Positions 1-7,792 of a stretch of 14,500 bases of DNA are shown piece after piece. Positions within the stretch are counted from its first letter, which is position 1. Every line of letters begins with the position of its first letter. A model generated the notes under the pieces. The model ran no database searches and was not told the DNA's origin. It worked only from the letters and a program-made list of their open reading frames with translations. The translations under genes were made by a program, and so were the position numbers. Source of the DNA: Frankia sp. (lineage in GTDB: Bacteria; Actinomycetota; Actinomycetes; Frankiales; Frankiaceae); the NCBI GenBank assembly GCA_019689615.1, contig JADGHD010000055.1, positions 1 through 14,500 on the forward strand, written 5' to 3'.

Positions 1-60
1 CCGCCCCCCCCCCCCACCCCCCGCGGGGGGGGCCGCCCCCCCCACCCGGGCCCCCCCCGC
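1..60. repeat. Extreme C/G homopolymer tract with nested hairpins
   Basis: This is almost pure C and G: a C12 run at 4-15, C6 at 17-22, G8 at 25-32, C8 at 36-43 and C8 at 51-58. Positions 17-30 form a perfect 14-bp palindrome. G8 (25-32) can pair with C8 (36-43) across a three-base loop. On the minus strand there are G runs of 12, 6, 8, 3 and 8, so quadruplex formation is conceivable. The tract lies just beyond the end of the atp operon. It could be a natural post-operon structure or a sequencing or assembly problem, because homopolymers like this are error-prone. No gene is visible in 1-105. Confidence 0.7.
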
Positions 61-77
61 CGGCGGCAGGCCGGGGA

Positions 78-98
78 GCGTCCGGGAAACCCGGACGC
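78..98 (-). terminator. Terminator-like hairpin after atpC
   Basis: A perfect 9-bp stem (78-86 paired with 90-98) closes over a three-base loop (TTT on the transcribed strand). It begins 7 bases beyond the atpC stop codon. No U tract follows, which is common for actinobacterial stem-only terminators. The C/G-rich tract at 1-60 lies immediately downstream and may add structure. Its position at the end of the operon supports a role in termination or 3' end protection; the function is inferred. Confidence 0.65.
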
Positions 99-105
99 CC
101 GGTCG

Positions 106-371
106 TCAGGACTTCAGGCTGGCCTTCTCGGCGAGGATGCTCACGCCCTCCTTGGTGACGGACAGGAAGCCGCCGTCGACCTCGGCGGCGACCTCACCGC
201 CGGACGTGCGCACCCGGACCTCGCCGCCGCTGACCAGGACGCCCAGCAGGGGCACGTGCCGCGGCAGGACACCGATCTCGCCGGACAGGGTCCGCGCCAC
301 GACCATCTCCGCCTCGCCCGACCAGACCTCCTGCTCGGGCGAGACGATCGCGACCCGCATCGTGGCTGCCA

Positions 372-372
<1 letters not shown>
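106..372 (-). CDS. atpC: F1Fo-ATP synthase epsilon subunit (short form)
   Basis: Epsilon is part of the central stalk of F1, where it joins gamma to the c-ring. The protein has the family's N-terminal beta-sandwich, with motifs such as GEIGVLPRHVPLL and DGGFLSVTKEGVSILAE, and stops at KASLKS right after it. I chose a GTG start at 372, which gives 88 residues: it overlaps the atpD stop (TAGTG) and has GGAG 8 bases upstream. An ATG at 360 would give 84 residues but has no ribosome-binding site at normal spacing. Typical bacterial epsilon is about 120-140 residues. The inhibitory C-terminal helical hairpin is missing here, with no sign of a frameshift: the stop is followed at once by the terminator hairpin. 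It is the last gene of the operon. Confidence 0.95.
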
Positions 373-1811
<1,439 letters not shown>

Positions 1812-1925
1812 GGCGTCCTCGATCTCAACTTGAGCGCCGGGGGGCGCGCGTGCGGTCCTCCGCGCCCCCGAGGCCCTCGGCCTGACAGCCGCACAGGTCC
1901 CGAAGGGCTGGCTTGGCGCCCTCGG

Positions 1926-1953
1926 CGGGCCGGCCGGCGAACCGACCGGCCCG
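1926..1953 (-). promoter_or_regulatory. Strong intercistronic hairpin with UUCG loop, atpG-atpD gap
   Basis: On the transcribed strand, 12 bases (1942-1953) pair with 12 bases (1926-1937) across a UUCG tetraloop. Eleven pairs are Watson-Crick and one is G-U. It lies about 115 bases before the atpD start, in the only long gap inside the atpB-atpC operon (1812-2078). No gene, clear promoter or U tract is visible in the rest of the gap. Likely roles are an mRNA-stabilising or processing structure, or partial attenuation between gamma and beta; these are inferences. Confidence 0.55.
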
Positions 1954-2078
1954 GCCTCGGGCAGGGTGTCATCTGTCGTGCTCCTGCGGCGGGTCGCCCC
2001 GCGGTATCACTTCCTACGATGCCTGACGCGAGCGGGAAACGAGCCGGCACGCGCGAACCCGCCGCAATCGCCCGCGTC

Positions 2079-2975
2079 CTAGCCCGCGTCCGCGAGCGCG
2101 TTCGCGCCGCCGACGATCTCCGAGATCTCCTGGGTGATCGCCTCCTGGCGCGCCCGGTTCGCCAGCCGCGTGTAGGTGCGGATCAGCTCCTCGGCGTTGT
2201 CCGTCGCCGACTTCATCGCCCGCTGCCGCGACGCCGACTCCGACGCCGCCGCCTCCAGCAGGGCGACATACAGCCGGGACTCGACATACCGCGGCAGCAG
2301 GGAGTCGAGCACCGCCTCGGCCGACGGCTCGAACTCGTAGACCGGCAGCGGCCCGCCGGGCGGCGGCGCGTCCGTCTCCGCCAGCACCATCGGCAGCAGC
2401 CGGTGCGCGACCGGCGTCTGCGTCAGCGCGCTGACGTACTCGGTGTAGACCGCGTGGATCTCGCCGACGCCGCCCTCACCCTCCGGCGTGGTGAACGCCG
2501 CGAGCAGCTCGTCCGCGATCGCCTTGGCGTCGGCGTACGAGGGCTGCTCGGAGAACCCGGTGAACTCGCCGGCCAGCTCCCGGCCGCGGAACCGGTAGTA
2601 CGTGACGGCCTTGCGGCCGACCGCGTAGAGCTGGACCTGCTTGCCCTCGGCGGCGAGCAGCTCCATCAGCTCGGCCGTCCGCTTCAGCGCGTTGGCGCTG
2701 TAGCCGCCGGCCAGGCCGCGGTCGGAGGTGACCACCACGACCGCGGCCCGGGTGACCCCGGACCGCTCGGTCGTCAGCGGGTGCTTGATCGTCGACTGCG
2801 ACGCGACCGCCGTGATCACCCGGGTGATCTCGGCCGCGTACGGCCGGGACGCCGCGACCCGCGCGCGGGCCTTGGCGATCCGGGAGGCCGCGATCAGCTC
2901 CATCGCCCGGGTGATCTTCTTGGTCGACTGCACCGAGCGGACCCGCCGCCGATACTCCCGCAGCTTCCCGGCCAT
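2079..2975 (-). CDS. atpG: F1Fo-ATP synthase gamma subunit
   Basis: Gamma is the rotating central shaft that couples c-ring rotation to the alpha3beta3 head. The N-terminal helix contains the hallmark STKKITRAMELIAASRI (about 17-33). The Rossmann-like middle has VVTSDRGLAGGYSANAL (81-97). The C-terminal helix has RAMKSATDNAEELI and QEAITQEISEIVGGANAL. The length is 298 residues. An open frame continues upstream, but the true start is the ATG at 2975: homology begins there, GAGGAGGA precedes it by 8 bases, and it lies 4 bases beyond the atpA stop. A modest loop, TTPEGEGGVG (162-171), sits where mycobacterial gamma carries a longer insertion. A 267-base gap follows before atpD. Confidence 0.98.
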   Translation of the reverse strand: MAGKLREYRRRVRSVQSTKKITRAMELIAASRIAKARARVAASRPYAAEITRVITAVASQSTIKHPLTTERSGVTRAAVVVVTSDRGLAGGYSANALKRTAELMELLAAEGKQVQLYAVGRKAVTYYRFRGRELAGEFTGFSEQPSYADAKAIADELLAAFTTPEGEGGVGEIHAVYTEYVSALTQTPVAHRLLPMVLAETDAPPPGGPLPVYEFEPSAEAVLDSLLPRYVESRLYVALLEAAASESASRQRAMKSATDNAEELIRTYTRLANRARQEAITQEISEIVGGANALADAG

Positions 2976-2979
2976 GCGG

Positions 2980-4638
2980 TCAGTCCTCCTCGGGCGGCGG
3001 CGCCTGGCGGTGGACCGTGATCTGCTCGCGCTCGACCGCGTCCGGCGACAGCGGCTCGGCGGCCGGCTCGTTGACCACCAGCTGCTTGCCGTCCGCCAGC
3101 GTGAACTGGGCCTTGAACTCGGTGACTGCCTTCTCCAGCTCGGCGATCGTCGAGTCCTCCAGCTTGCCGGTCGCGCTGATGACGTCGTAGATCCGCGGGT
3201 AGGAGCGGCCAACGAAGTCGAGGAACTCGGTCTCGAACCGACGGATCTCGGCGACCGGGATGTCGTCGAGCTGGCCCGTGGTGCCGGCCCAGATCGACAC
3301 AACCTGGCGCTCGACCGGGAACGGCCGGTTCTGCGGCTGCTTGAGCAGCTCGACGAGCCGGGAGCCACGGGCGAGCTGGTCGCGGGAGGCCTTGTCCAGG
3401 TCGGAACCGAACGACGCGAACGACTCCAGCTCGCGGTACTGGGCGAGGTCGAGCCGCAGTCGGCCGGCGACCGACTTCATCGCCCTGACCTGCGCGCTGC
3501 CGCCCACCCGGGAGACCGAGGTACCGACGTTGATGGCCGGCCGGACACCCTGGTTGAACAGGTCCGACTCCAGGAAGATCTGGCCGTCGGTGATGGAGAT
3601 GACGTTCGTCGGGATGTAGGCCGAGATGTCGTTGGCCTTGGTCTCGATGATCGGCAGACCGGTCAGCGAGCCGCCGCCGAGCTCGTCGGACAGCTTGGCG
3701 CACCGCTCCAGCAGCCGCGAGTGCAGGTAGAACACGTCGCCCGGGTAGGCCTCGCGGCCCGGCGGGCGGCGCAGCAGCAGGGAGATCGCGCGGTAGGCCT
3801 CGGCCTGCTTGCTCAGGTCGTCGAAGACGACGAGAGCGTGCTGGCCCTTGTACATCCAGTGCTGGCCGATCGCCGACCCGGTGTAGGGGGCGATGTACTT
3901 GAAGCCGGCCGGCTCGTCCGCGGGGGCCGCGACGACCGTGGTGTACGCCAGCGCGCCGGTCTCCTCCAGCGTGTTGACGACCTCACGGATGGTCGACTTC
4001 TTCTGGCCGATGGCGACGTAGATGCACTTGACCTGCCGCTTCGGGTCGCCGCTCTCCCAGTTGTCCTTCTGGTTGATGATGGCGTCGATAGCGACCGTGG
4101 TCTTGCCGGTCTGCCGGTCACCAATGATCAGCTGGCGCTGGCCGCGGCCGATCGCCGTCATGGCGTCGATGGCCTTGATGCCGGTCTGCAGCGGCTCCTT
4201 CACCGGCTGGCGCTGCACGACGGTGGGCGCCTGCAGCTCCAGGGCCCGCTCGCCCTCGGACTCGATCGGGCCGAGGCCGTCGATCGGCCGGCCCAGCGGG
4301 TCGACAACCCGGCCGAGGTAGCCGTCGCCGACCGGGACCGACAGGATCCGGCCGGTGCGGCGGACCTCCTGGCCCTCCTCGATGTGCGTCGCGTCACCGA
4401 GGATGACGCAGCCGATCTCGCCGACCTCGAGGTTGAGGGCGAGGCCGAGCACGCCGCCGTGGAACTCCAGCAGCTCGTTGGTCATCGTCGACGGAAGGCC
4501 CTCGACCCGGGCGATCCCGTCACCGGTCAGGATGACGCGGCCGACCTCCTCGCGGTCGGCGGAGATGGCCTGGAAGGAGTCGACATATTCCCGGAGGGCG
4601 TCGCGAATCTCCTCCGGCCTGATGGTCAGCTCTGTCAT
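2980..4638 (-). CDS. atpA: F1Fo-ATP synthase alpha subunit with C-terminal extension
   Basis: Alpha forms the non-catalytic nucleotide sites of F1 and supplies the arginine finger to beta. Its 552 residues exceed the roughly 500-513 of most bacteria. Visible motifs are Walker A GDRQTGKT (173-180), Walker B LVVFDD (269-274) and the signature VGTSVSRVGGSAQ with arginine finger Arg377. Residues from about 511 to 552 extend beyond the usual end and include NEPAAEPL and EQITVHRQ. This resembles the mycobacterial alpha tail, which is known to suppress ATP hydrolysis. The ATG at 4638 has AAGGA 11 bases upstream. It follows atpH after 39 bases and runs to within 4 bases of atpG. Confidence 0.99.
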   Translation of the reverse strand: MTELTIRPEEIRDALREYVDSFQAISADREEVGRVILTGDGIARVEGLPSTMTNELLEFHGGVLGLALNLEVGEIGCVILGDATHIEEGQEVRRTGRILSVPVGDGYLGRVVDPLGRPIDGLGPIESEGERALELQAPTVVQRQPVKEPLQTGIKAIDAMTAIGRGQRQLIIGDRQTGKTTVAIDAIINQKDNWESGDPKRQVKCIYVAIGQKKSTIREVVNTLEETGALAYTTVVAAPADEPAGFKYIAPYTGSAIGQHWMYKGQHALVVFDDLSKQAEAYRAISLLLRRPPGREAYPGDVFYLHSRLLERCAKLSDELGGGSLTGLPIIETKANDISAYIPTNVISITDGQIFLESDLFNQGVRPAINVGTSVSRVGGSAQVRAMKSVAGRLRLDLAQYRELESFASFGSDLDKASRDQLARGSRLVELLKQPQNRPFPVERQVVSIWAGTTGQLDDIPVAEIRRFETEFLDFVGRSYPRIYDVISATGKLEDSTIAELEKAVTEFKAQFTLADGKQLVVNEPAAEPLSPDAVEREQITVHRQAPPPEED

Positions 4639-4677
4639 CGCTTCGTAGGTCCTTCAATCGTCGTGGTGGCCACGGCG

Positions 4678-5511
4678 CTACCGCTCCAGGCCCTGCCGGG
4701 CGGCGGCGAGCCGGCGCAGCACCGACCCGTCTACCACCTCGTCGCCCACCCGCACGACGACCCCGCCGAGCACGCTCGGGTCCAGGTCGGTCTGCAGCTG
4801 GATCTCCCGCCCGAAGTAACGGGAGAGCGCCGCGCGCAGCCGGGTGACCTGGTCGGCGTCCAGCGGCACGGCGGTCCGCACCACCGCGACCACCCGGTCG
4901 CGCCGGGCGGCGGCGATCCGGCTGAACTGCTCCAGCCGCCGCGCCAGGTCGCCGAACTCCCGGTCGGCCACGGCCTGCTTGGTCAGCCGCACGGTCACCG
5001 GGTGCGCCCGGCCGGCGAGCAGCCGGTCGACGAGCGCCTCCTTGGCCTCGGCCGGGGCGGCCGGGTTGGTCAGGGCCAGCGACAGCTGCGGGTTGCGGTC
5101 GAGGATCCGGCCGAACCGGAACAGCTCGTCCTCGACCTCGTCGAGCGCGTTCGCGGCCTCCGCGTCGACCAGCAGCGCCTCGACGGCCAGTTCGATCAGG
5201 CCGAGACGCAGGTCGACCGCCCGCGACCAACGGCCGCTGACCGCGGACCTGACCACGGCCAGCGACAGCGGGGCGATCCGGGAGCCGAGCAGGCGGTCCA
5301 CGAGCTTCGTCCGTGCCTCGACCGGCGCGCTCGGGTCGGCGAACGCGCGGCGCAGGGTCAGGTCGGCGCCGAGCAGGTCGGCGACCGCCCGCAGGTCGGT
5401 CGCGAGCCGCGCGGTGTCCGGCCGCGCCGCCGCGCCGCCGGGCGGGACGGAGGTCAGCTCGTCAAGCGTCCGGCGCGCGGCGGCGAGCGCCGCCCGGCTG
5501 GAACCCTCCAC
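4678..5511 (-). CDS. atpH: F1Fo-ATP synthase delta subunit, duplicated-domain form
   Basis: Delta joins the top of F1 to the peripheral stalk. The conserved C-terminal part (about 205-277) includes VVRTAVPLDADQ, YFGREIQLQTDLDPSVLGG and the ending DGSVLRRLAAARQGL. The protein has 277 residues, about 100 more than E. coli delta. The extra length looks like an internal repeat at a constant offset of 90 residues: residues 40-91 resemble 130-181, with identities such as P..P.EA...LVDRLL in both copies. The start is a GTG at 5511, with GGGGAG 6 bases upstream and only two bases after the atpF stop, so coupling is likely. It is not fused to subunit b, unlike in mycobacteria. Confidence 0.97.
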   Translation of the reverse strand: MEGSSRAALAAARRTLDELTSVPPGGAAARPDTARLATDLRAVADLLGADLTLRRAFADPSAPVEARTKLVDRLLGSRIAPLSLAVVRSAVSGRWSRAVDLRLGLIELAVEALLVDAEAANALDEVEDELFRFGRILDRNPQLSLALTNPAAPAEAKEALVDRLLAGRAHPVTVRLTKQAVADREFGDLARRLEQFSRIAAARRDRVVAVVRTAVPLDADQVTRLRAALSRYFGREIQLQTDLDPSVLGGVVVRVGDEVVDGSVLRRLAAARQGLER

Positions 5512-5513
5512 CG

Positions 5514-6104
5514 TCAGCTCCCCGGGCTCACGGGAGCGGCGGTGGCCGCCTCACCCGAGCCGCTCTCGAGGCCGGCGATGAAGTCGTCGATCAGCCGGCG
5601 GTGCGCCTCCGTCTGGGTCAGCTCGTGACCGACGATCCGGGTGGCCAGCTCCAGTGCCATCCCACCGAGCTCCTGGCGCAGCGAGGAGACGATCTGCGCC
5701 CGCTCGGCGGCCAGTTGCGCCTCGCCACGTGCCCGGATCTCGGCGACCTCACGCTCGGCCTGTGCCCGCAGATCCGCCACGATCTGGCGGCCCTGGACAG
5801 CCGCCTCGTCCCGGATGCGGGCGGCCTCGGCGCGGGCCTCGGCGAGCTGGGCCCGGTACTGCTCCAGGACTGCCTGCGCCTCCCGCTGGGCGGCCTCGGC
5901 CCTGGCCAGCCCGCCCTCGATGCGCTCGGTGCGCTCCGCGTAGAACTTCTGGACCTGCGGCTTGATCTTCCAGAAGAAGAAGGCGACCAGCAGGCCGAAG
6001 GCAATCGTGCCGATGATCAGCTCGCCGATCGGCGGGACCAGGACGTTCTCGTCCGAGTGCGAGCTCTCCTCGGCGGCGAGCAGAAGTGTCGTCGTGACGC
6101 TCAC
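5514..6104 (-). CDS. atpF: F1Fo-ATP synthase b subunit
   Basis: Subunit b is the membrane-anchored peripheral stalk that holds F1 against rotation. The protein has 196 residues: a short outside N-terminus, one membrane segment (about 24-46, PPIGELIIGTIAFGLLVAFF), then KIKPQVQKFYAERTERIEGGL and a long charged helix rich in Ala, Glu, Arg and Gln (about 55-160) that is expected to form a coiled coil. An Ala/Pro/Ser tail ends the protein. The start is a GTG at 6104 with GGGAG 5 bases upstream, 13 bases after the atpE stop. Only one b-type gene is present, so the stalk is probably a b homodimer, with delta encoded separately just downstream. Confidence 0.98.
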   Translation of the reverse strand: MSVTTTLLLAAEESSHSDENVLVPPIGELIIGTIAFGLLVAFFFWKIKPQVQKFYAERTERIEGGLARAEAAQREAQAVLEQYRAQLAEARAEAARIRDEAAVQGRQIVADLRAQAEREVAEIRARGEAQLAAERAQIVSSLRQELGGMALELATRIVGHELTQTEAHRRLIDDFIAGLESGSGEAATAAPVSPGS

Positions 6105-6117
6105 GGTCGCTCCCGGC

Positions 6118-6360
6118 TTACGGGAAGACGAACGGAACGACGAAACCGATCAGGGCGAGCGCCTCGACCAGGGCGAAACCGATGAGCATGTACCGGAACG
6201 CGACCTGCTCGGCCTCCGGCTGGCGGGCGATGGCCTGGACACCGAGACCGAAGATGATGCCAACGCCGATGCCCGGGCCGATGGCGGCCAGACCATAGGC
6301 GACCGCGCCGAGGCTGCCGGTGACGGCGTCGTCAGCGGCAAGGATCAGAGACGGGTCCAT
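6118..6360 (-). CDS. atpE: F1Fo-ATP synthase c subunit (proton-carrying rotor ring)
   Basis: Subunit c forms the rotating membrane ring that carries protons. The 80 residues make a helical hairpin: helix 1 (about 14-42) with the glycine-rich packing stretch AAIGPGIGVGIIFGLG, the polar loop ARQPEAE (45-51), and helix 2 (about 53-77) with the proton-binding Glu66 in FALVEALALIGF. The ligands of a sodium-type ring are not apparent, so proton coupling is inferred. Compared with mycobacterial c, the residue three after the essential Glu is Ala69 instead of Tyr, a position that contributes to bedaquiline binding there. The ATG at 6360 has AAGGA 9 bases upstream, and a hairpin lies just upstream in the atpB-atpE gap. 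Confidence 0.98.
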   Translation of the reverse strand: MDPSLILAADDAVTGSLGAVAYGLAAIGPGIGVGIIFGLGVQAIARQPEAEQVAFRYMLIGFALVEALALIGFVVPFVFP

Positions 6361-6384
6361 GAGGGATGTTCCTTAATCTGTCGG

Positions 6385-6404
6385 GCACCGGGACTCACCG
6401 GTGC
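6385..6404 (-). promoter_or_regulatory. Hairpin in the atpB-atpE gap
   Basis: A perfect 7-bp stem (6385-6391 with 6398-6404) with a six-base loop lies within the 64-base gap, about 24 bases upstream of the atpE ATG. There is no U tract. The c subunit is needed in many more copies than the others, and E. coli uses this same junction to raise atpE translation. A role in stabilising the mRNA or setting atpE expression is therefore plausible but inferred. Confidence 0.45.
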
Positions 6405-6424
6405 GGGTCGGGGTGTCCGAAATC

Positions 6425-7297
6425 TCAGGAGTGCGACGGCGACGCGACGGCCGGCGCGGCGTGTACCGGGGTCGCGGCGTGCTCCTCGGACTCCTCGTGG
6501 CCGTCACCATGGCCGGCCAGGGCGCCACCGATGTAGGCAGCCGTCAGCACGGTGATGATGTACGCCTGCAGGATGTCGATAACCAGCTCGAACCCGGTCA
6601 GAATGATCGCGACGAGGAACGAGACCGCGCCGATGACGTACGGCGGGCGCTCGATCAGGTACTCGGCCCCGAGCGAGAAGACCAGCAGCAGCATGTGGCC
6701 GGCGAACATGTTCGCGAACAGCCGCACGGCGAGGGTGAAGGGCCGGACGATCAGCGTCGACAGGATCTCGATCGGCGCGAGGAGGGCGCGGATCATGAGC
6801 GGGGCGGTCGGCGCCGGGTCGATCATCTCCTTGAAGTACGCCCCGGCTCCGTGCCGCCTGATGCCGGCGTAGTTGAAGAGCACCCAGGTGATCGCCGCCA
6901 GCAGCATCGGGATCGCGATGCGCGAGGTCGCCGGGAACTGGGCGGCCGGGACGATCGCCAGGATGTTGCAGACCAGCACGAAGCTGAACAGGACCATGAG
7001 GTACGGCGTGTACCGCGGCCCGTCCTTCTGGCCGATGATCTCGCGGGCGACCTGGCTGTCGATGAAGTCGTAAATCGACTCGGCGAAGTTCTGCAGGCCA
7101 CGCGGGACGATCGACGCCCTGCGGTAGGCGAGCCAGAACAGGACCCCGACGAAGAGCGCCGAGAAGATCACCAGCGCGGTGGCCTTGTTCAGGTAGAAGT
7201 CGAACGGACCCAGGTCCACAGTGAACCAGTGCGGCGTCTGGAAGACCTCTTTGGTGGGACCCTCGAAGCCCTCGTCACCAGCGGCGAGGACGGGCAC
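6425..7297 (-). CDS. atpB: F1Fo-ATP synthase a subunit (proton channel stator)
   Basis: Subunit a forms the two proton half-channels against the c-ring. It has 290 residues with several membrane segments (about 38-57, 98-117, 127-145, 172-182 and 196-214, and 220-260). The key motif RPFTLAVRLFANMFAGH contains the essential Arg192, and ELVIDILQAYIITVLTAAYI holds the conserved Gln244. The start is a GTG at 7297 with GGAGG 8 bases upstream. The C-terminal tail (about 262-290) is longer than I expect and His/Glu/Ala-rich, with His at 263, 267, 273, 279 and 289. It is the first gene of the synthase operon proper, after a 495-base gap that probably holds the operon promoter. Confidence 0.98.
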   Translation of the reverse strand: MPVLAAGDEGFEGPTKEVFQTPHWFTVDLGPFDFYLNKATALVIFSALFVGVLFWLAYRRASIVPRGLQNFAESIYDFIDSQVAREIIGQKDGPRYTPYLMVLFSFVLVCNILAIVPAAQFPATSRIAIPMLLAAITWVLFNYAGIRRHGAGAYFKEMIDPAPTAPLMIRALLAPIEILSTLIVRPFTLAVRLFANMFAGHMLLLVFSLGAEYLIERPPYVIGAVSFLVAIILTGFELVIDILQAYIITVLTAAYIGGALAGHGDGHEESEEHAATPVHAAPAVASPSHS

Positions 7298-7344
7298 TCA
7301 ACACACCTCCACTGATCCAGGAGTCAACGCACTGTCACCAGGCG

Positions 7345-7362
7345 GCACGGGCGAGCCCGTGC
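7345..7362 (-). promoter_or_regulatory. Hairpin in the atpB 5' region
   Basis: A 7-bp perfect stem (7345-7351 with 7356-7362) closes over a four-base loop, 47 bases upstream of the atpB GTG. It lies 11 bases downstream of the candidate -10 element, so it would sit at the very 5' end of the transcript, where it could stabilise the mRNA. There is no U tract, so termination is less likely. Confidence 0.45.
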
Positions 7363-7373
7363 GGAGCGTGCCC

Positions 7374-7404
7374 ACCCTATCGGTCCGACCGCCCCAGATG
7401 TACA
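7374..7404 (-). promoter_or_regulatory. Candidate promoter of the atp operon
   Basis: On the minus strand TGTACA (7399-7404) is followed after 19 bases by TAGGGT (7374-7379), resembling the -35 and -10 elements of actinobacterial housekeeping promoters. It lies about 75 bases before the atpB start. The spacing is slightly long and the -35 is also a palindrome, so the call is tentative. A second possible -10, TAGTAT (7498-7503), has no good -35. Confidence 0.3.
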
Positions 7405-7721
7405 CATCGTGAGCACAGACGGGCGAAGCACCCGGCGCGTGACAGCGGCAGACCCAGGCCTCCTCCGGGGCCGCACTACCGGCGCCCGGTACCGCGAATA
7501 CTATCCACACCTTCCCCATCGCGGCACGGACTGCTATCCGCCCAGCGGTGGGTTCATCTACACGTTGCCGGCGAGTTTCGATCTGTTGTGGGCTGCATGG
7601 TCTCGCCGCGCGGACGGCGGCCACCGCAGGCCGCGGCACCGTCACATCCCGGCGCAGGCAGACCCGGTCGCGCGGCGGCGTGAGCTACGTTCGGTGACCA
7701 ATGACGCCACCCTTGCCGCAG

Positions 7722-7747
7722 AGTGACGTGGTGACGCCGACGTCACT
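7722..7747 (-). promoter_or_regulatory. Inverted repeat behind the AtpZ-like gene (terminator or operator)
   Basis: An 8-bp perfect inverted repeat (7722-7729 with 7740-7747) with a ten-base spacer begins 45 bases after the stop of the AtpZ-like gene. Its first arm on the transcribed strand can alternatively pair with a nearer copy inside the spacer (GTGACG, four bases, CGTCAC), so two exclusive hairpins are possible. It may end the upstream transcript or be an operator built from GTCAC half-sites; the two readings cannot be separated from sequence alone. Confidence 0.45.
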
Positions 7748-7792
7748 TCCGCCTGGCGGACGTGCCCGCCACCTGCTCCCGGCCACGGCGGC

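Larger units (their letters stand above)
7298..7792. other. Gene-free gap between the AtpZ-like gene and atpB
   Basis: This 495-base stretch is the longest without a convincing gene. It is less GC-extreme than its surroundings and includes AT-containing patches near 7380-7410, 7495-7510 and 7555-7595. Open frames of 115 codons (minus, 7298-7645) and 105 codons (plus, 7409-7726) exist, but neither has a recognisable product or a supporting ribosome-binding site. The gap contains a cluster of GTCAC half-sites and hairpins (7694-7747), a candidate promoter (7374-7404) and a hairpin (7345-7362). It is most likely the regulatory region of the synthase operon. Confidence 0.6.

Noticed and set aside
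2011..2022. 12-base word TCCTACGATGCC shared with 9692-9703
   Set aside because: Only two copies, one across the end of tsaC, with no shared structure around them. Probably chance.
2976..3368. N-terminal extension of atpG into atpA
   Set aside because: Gamma homology starts exactly at the ATG at 2975 with a strong ribosome-binding site; the extension is an atpA shadow.
5505..5520. Possible b-delta fusion broken by a frameshift
   Set aside because: atpF has a clean stop and atpH its own strong ribosome-binding site and GTG start two bases on; unfused genes are normal outside mycobacteria.
2728..5628. 966-codon plus-strand open frame across atpG, atpA and atpH
   Set aside because: Same shadow effect; all conserved motifs are on the minus strand.
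7298..7645. 115-codon minus-strand frame before atpB
   Set aside because: No ribosome-binding site or domain; more likely the operon's regulatory region. A small unknown protein cannot be fully excluded.
7409..7726. 105-codon plus-strand frame in the same gap
   Set aside because: GTG start without a ribosome-binding site, overlaps the candidate regulatory motifs, no recognisable domain.
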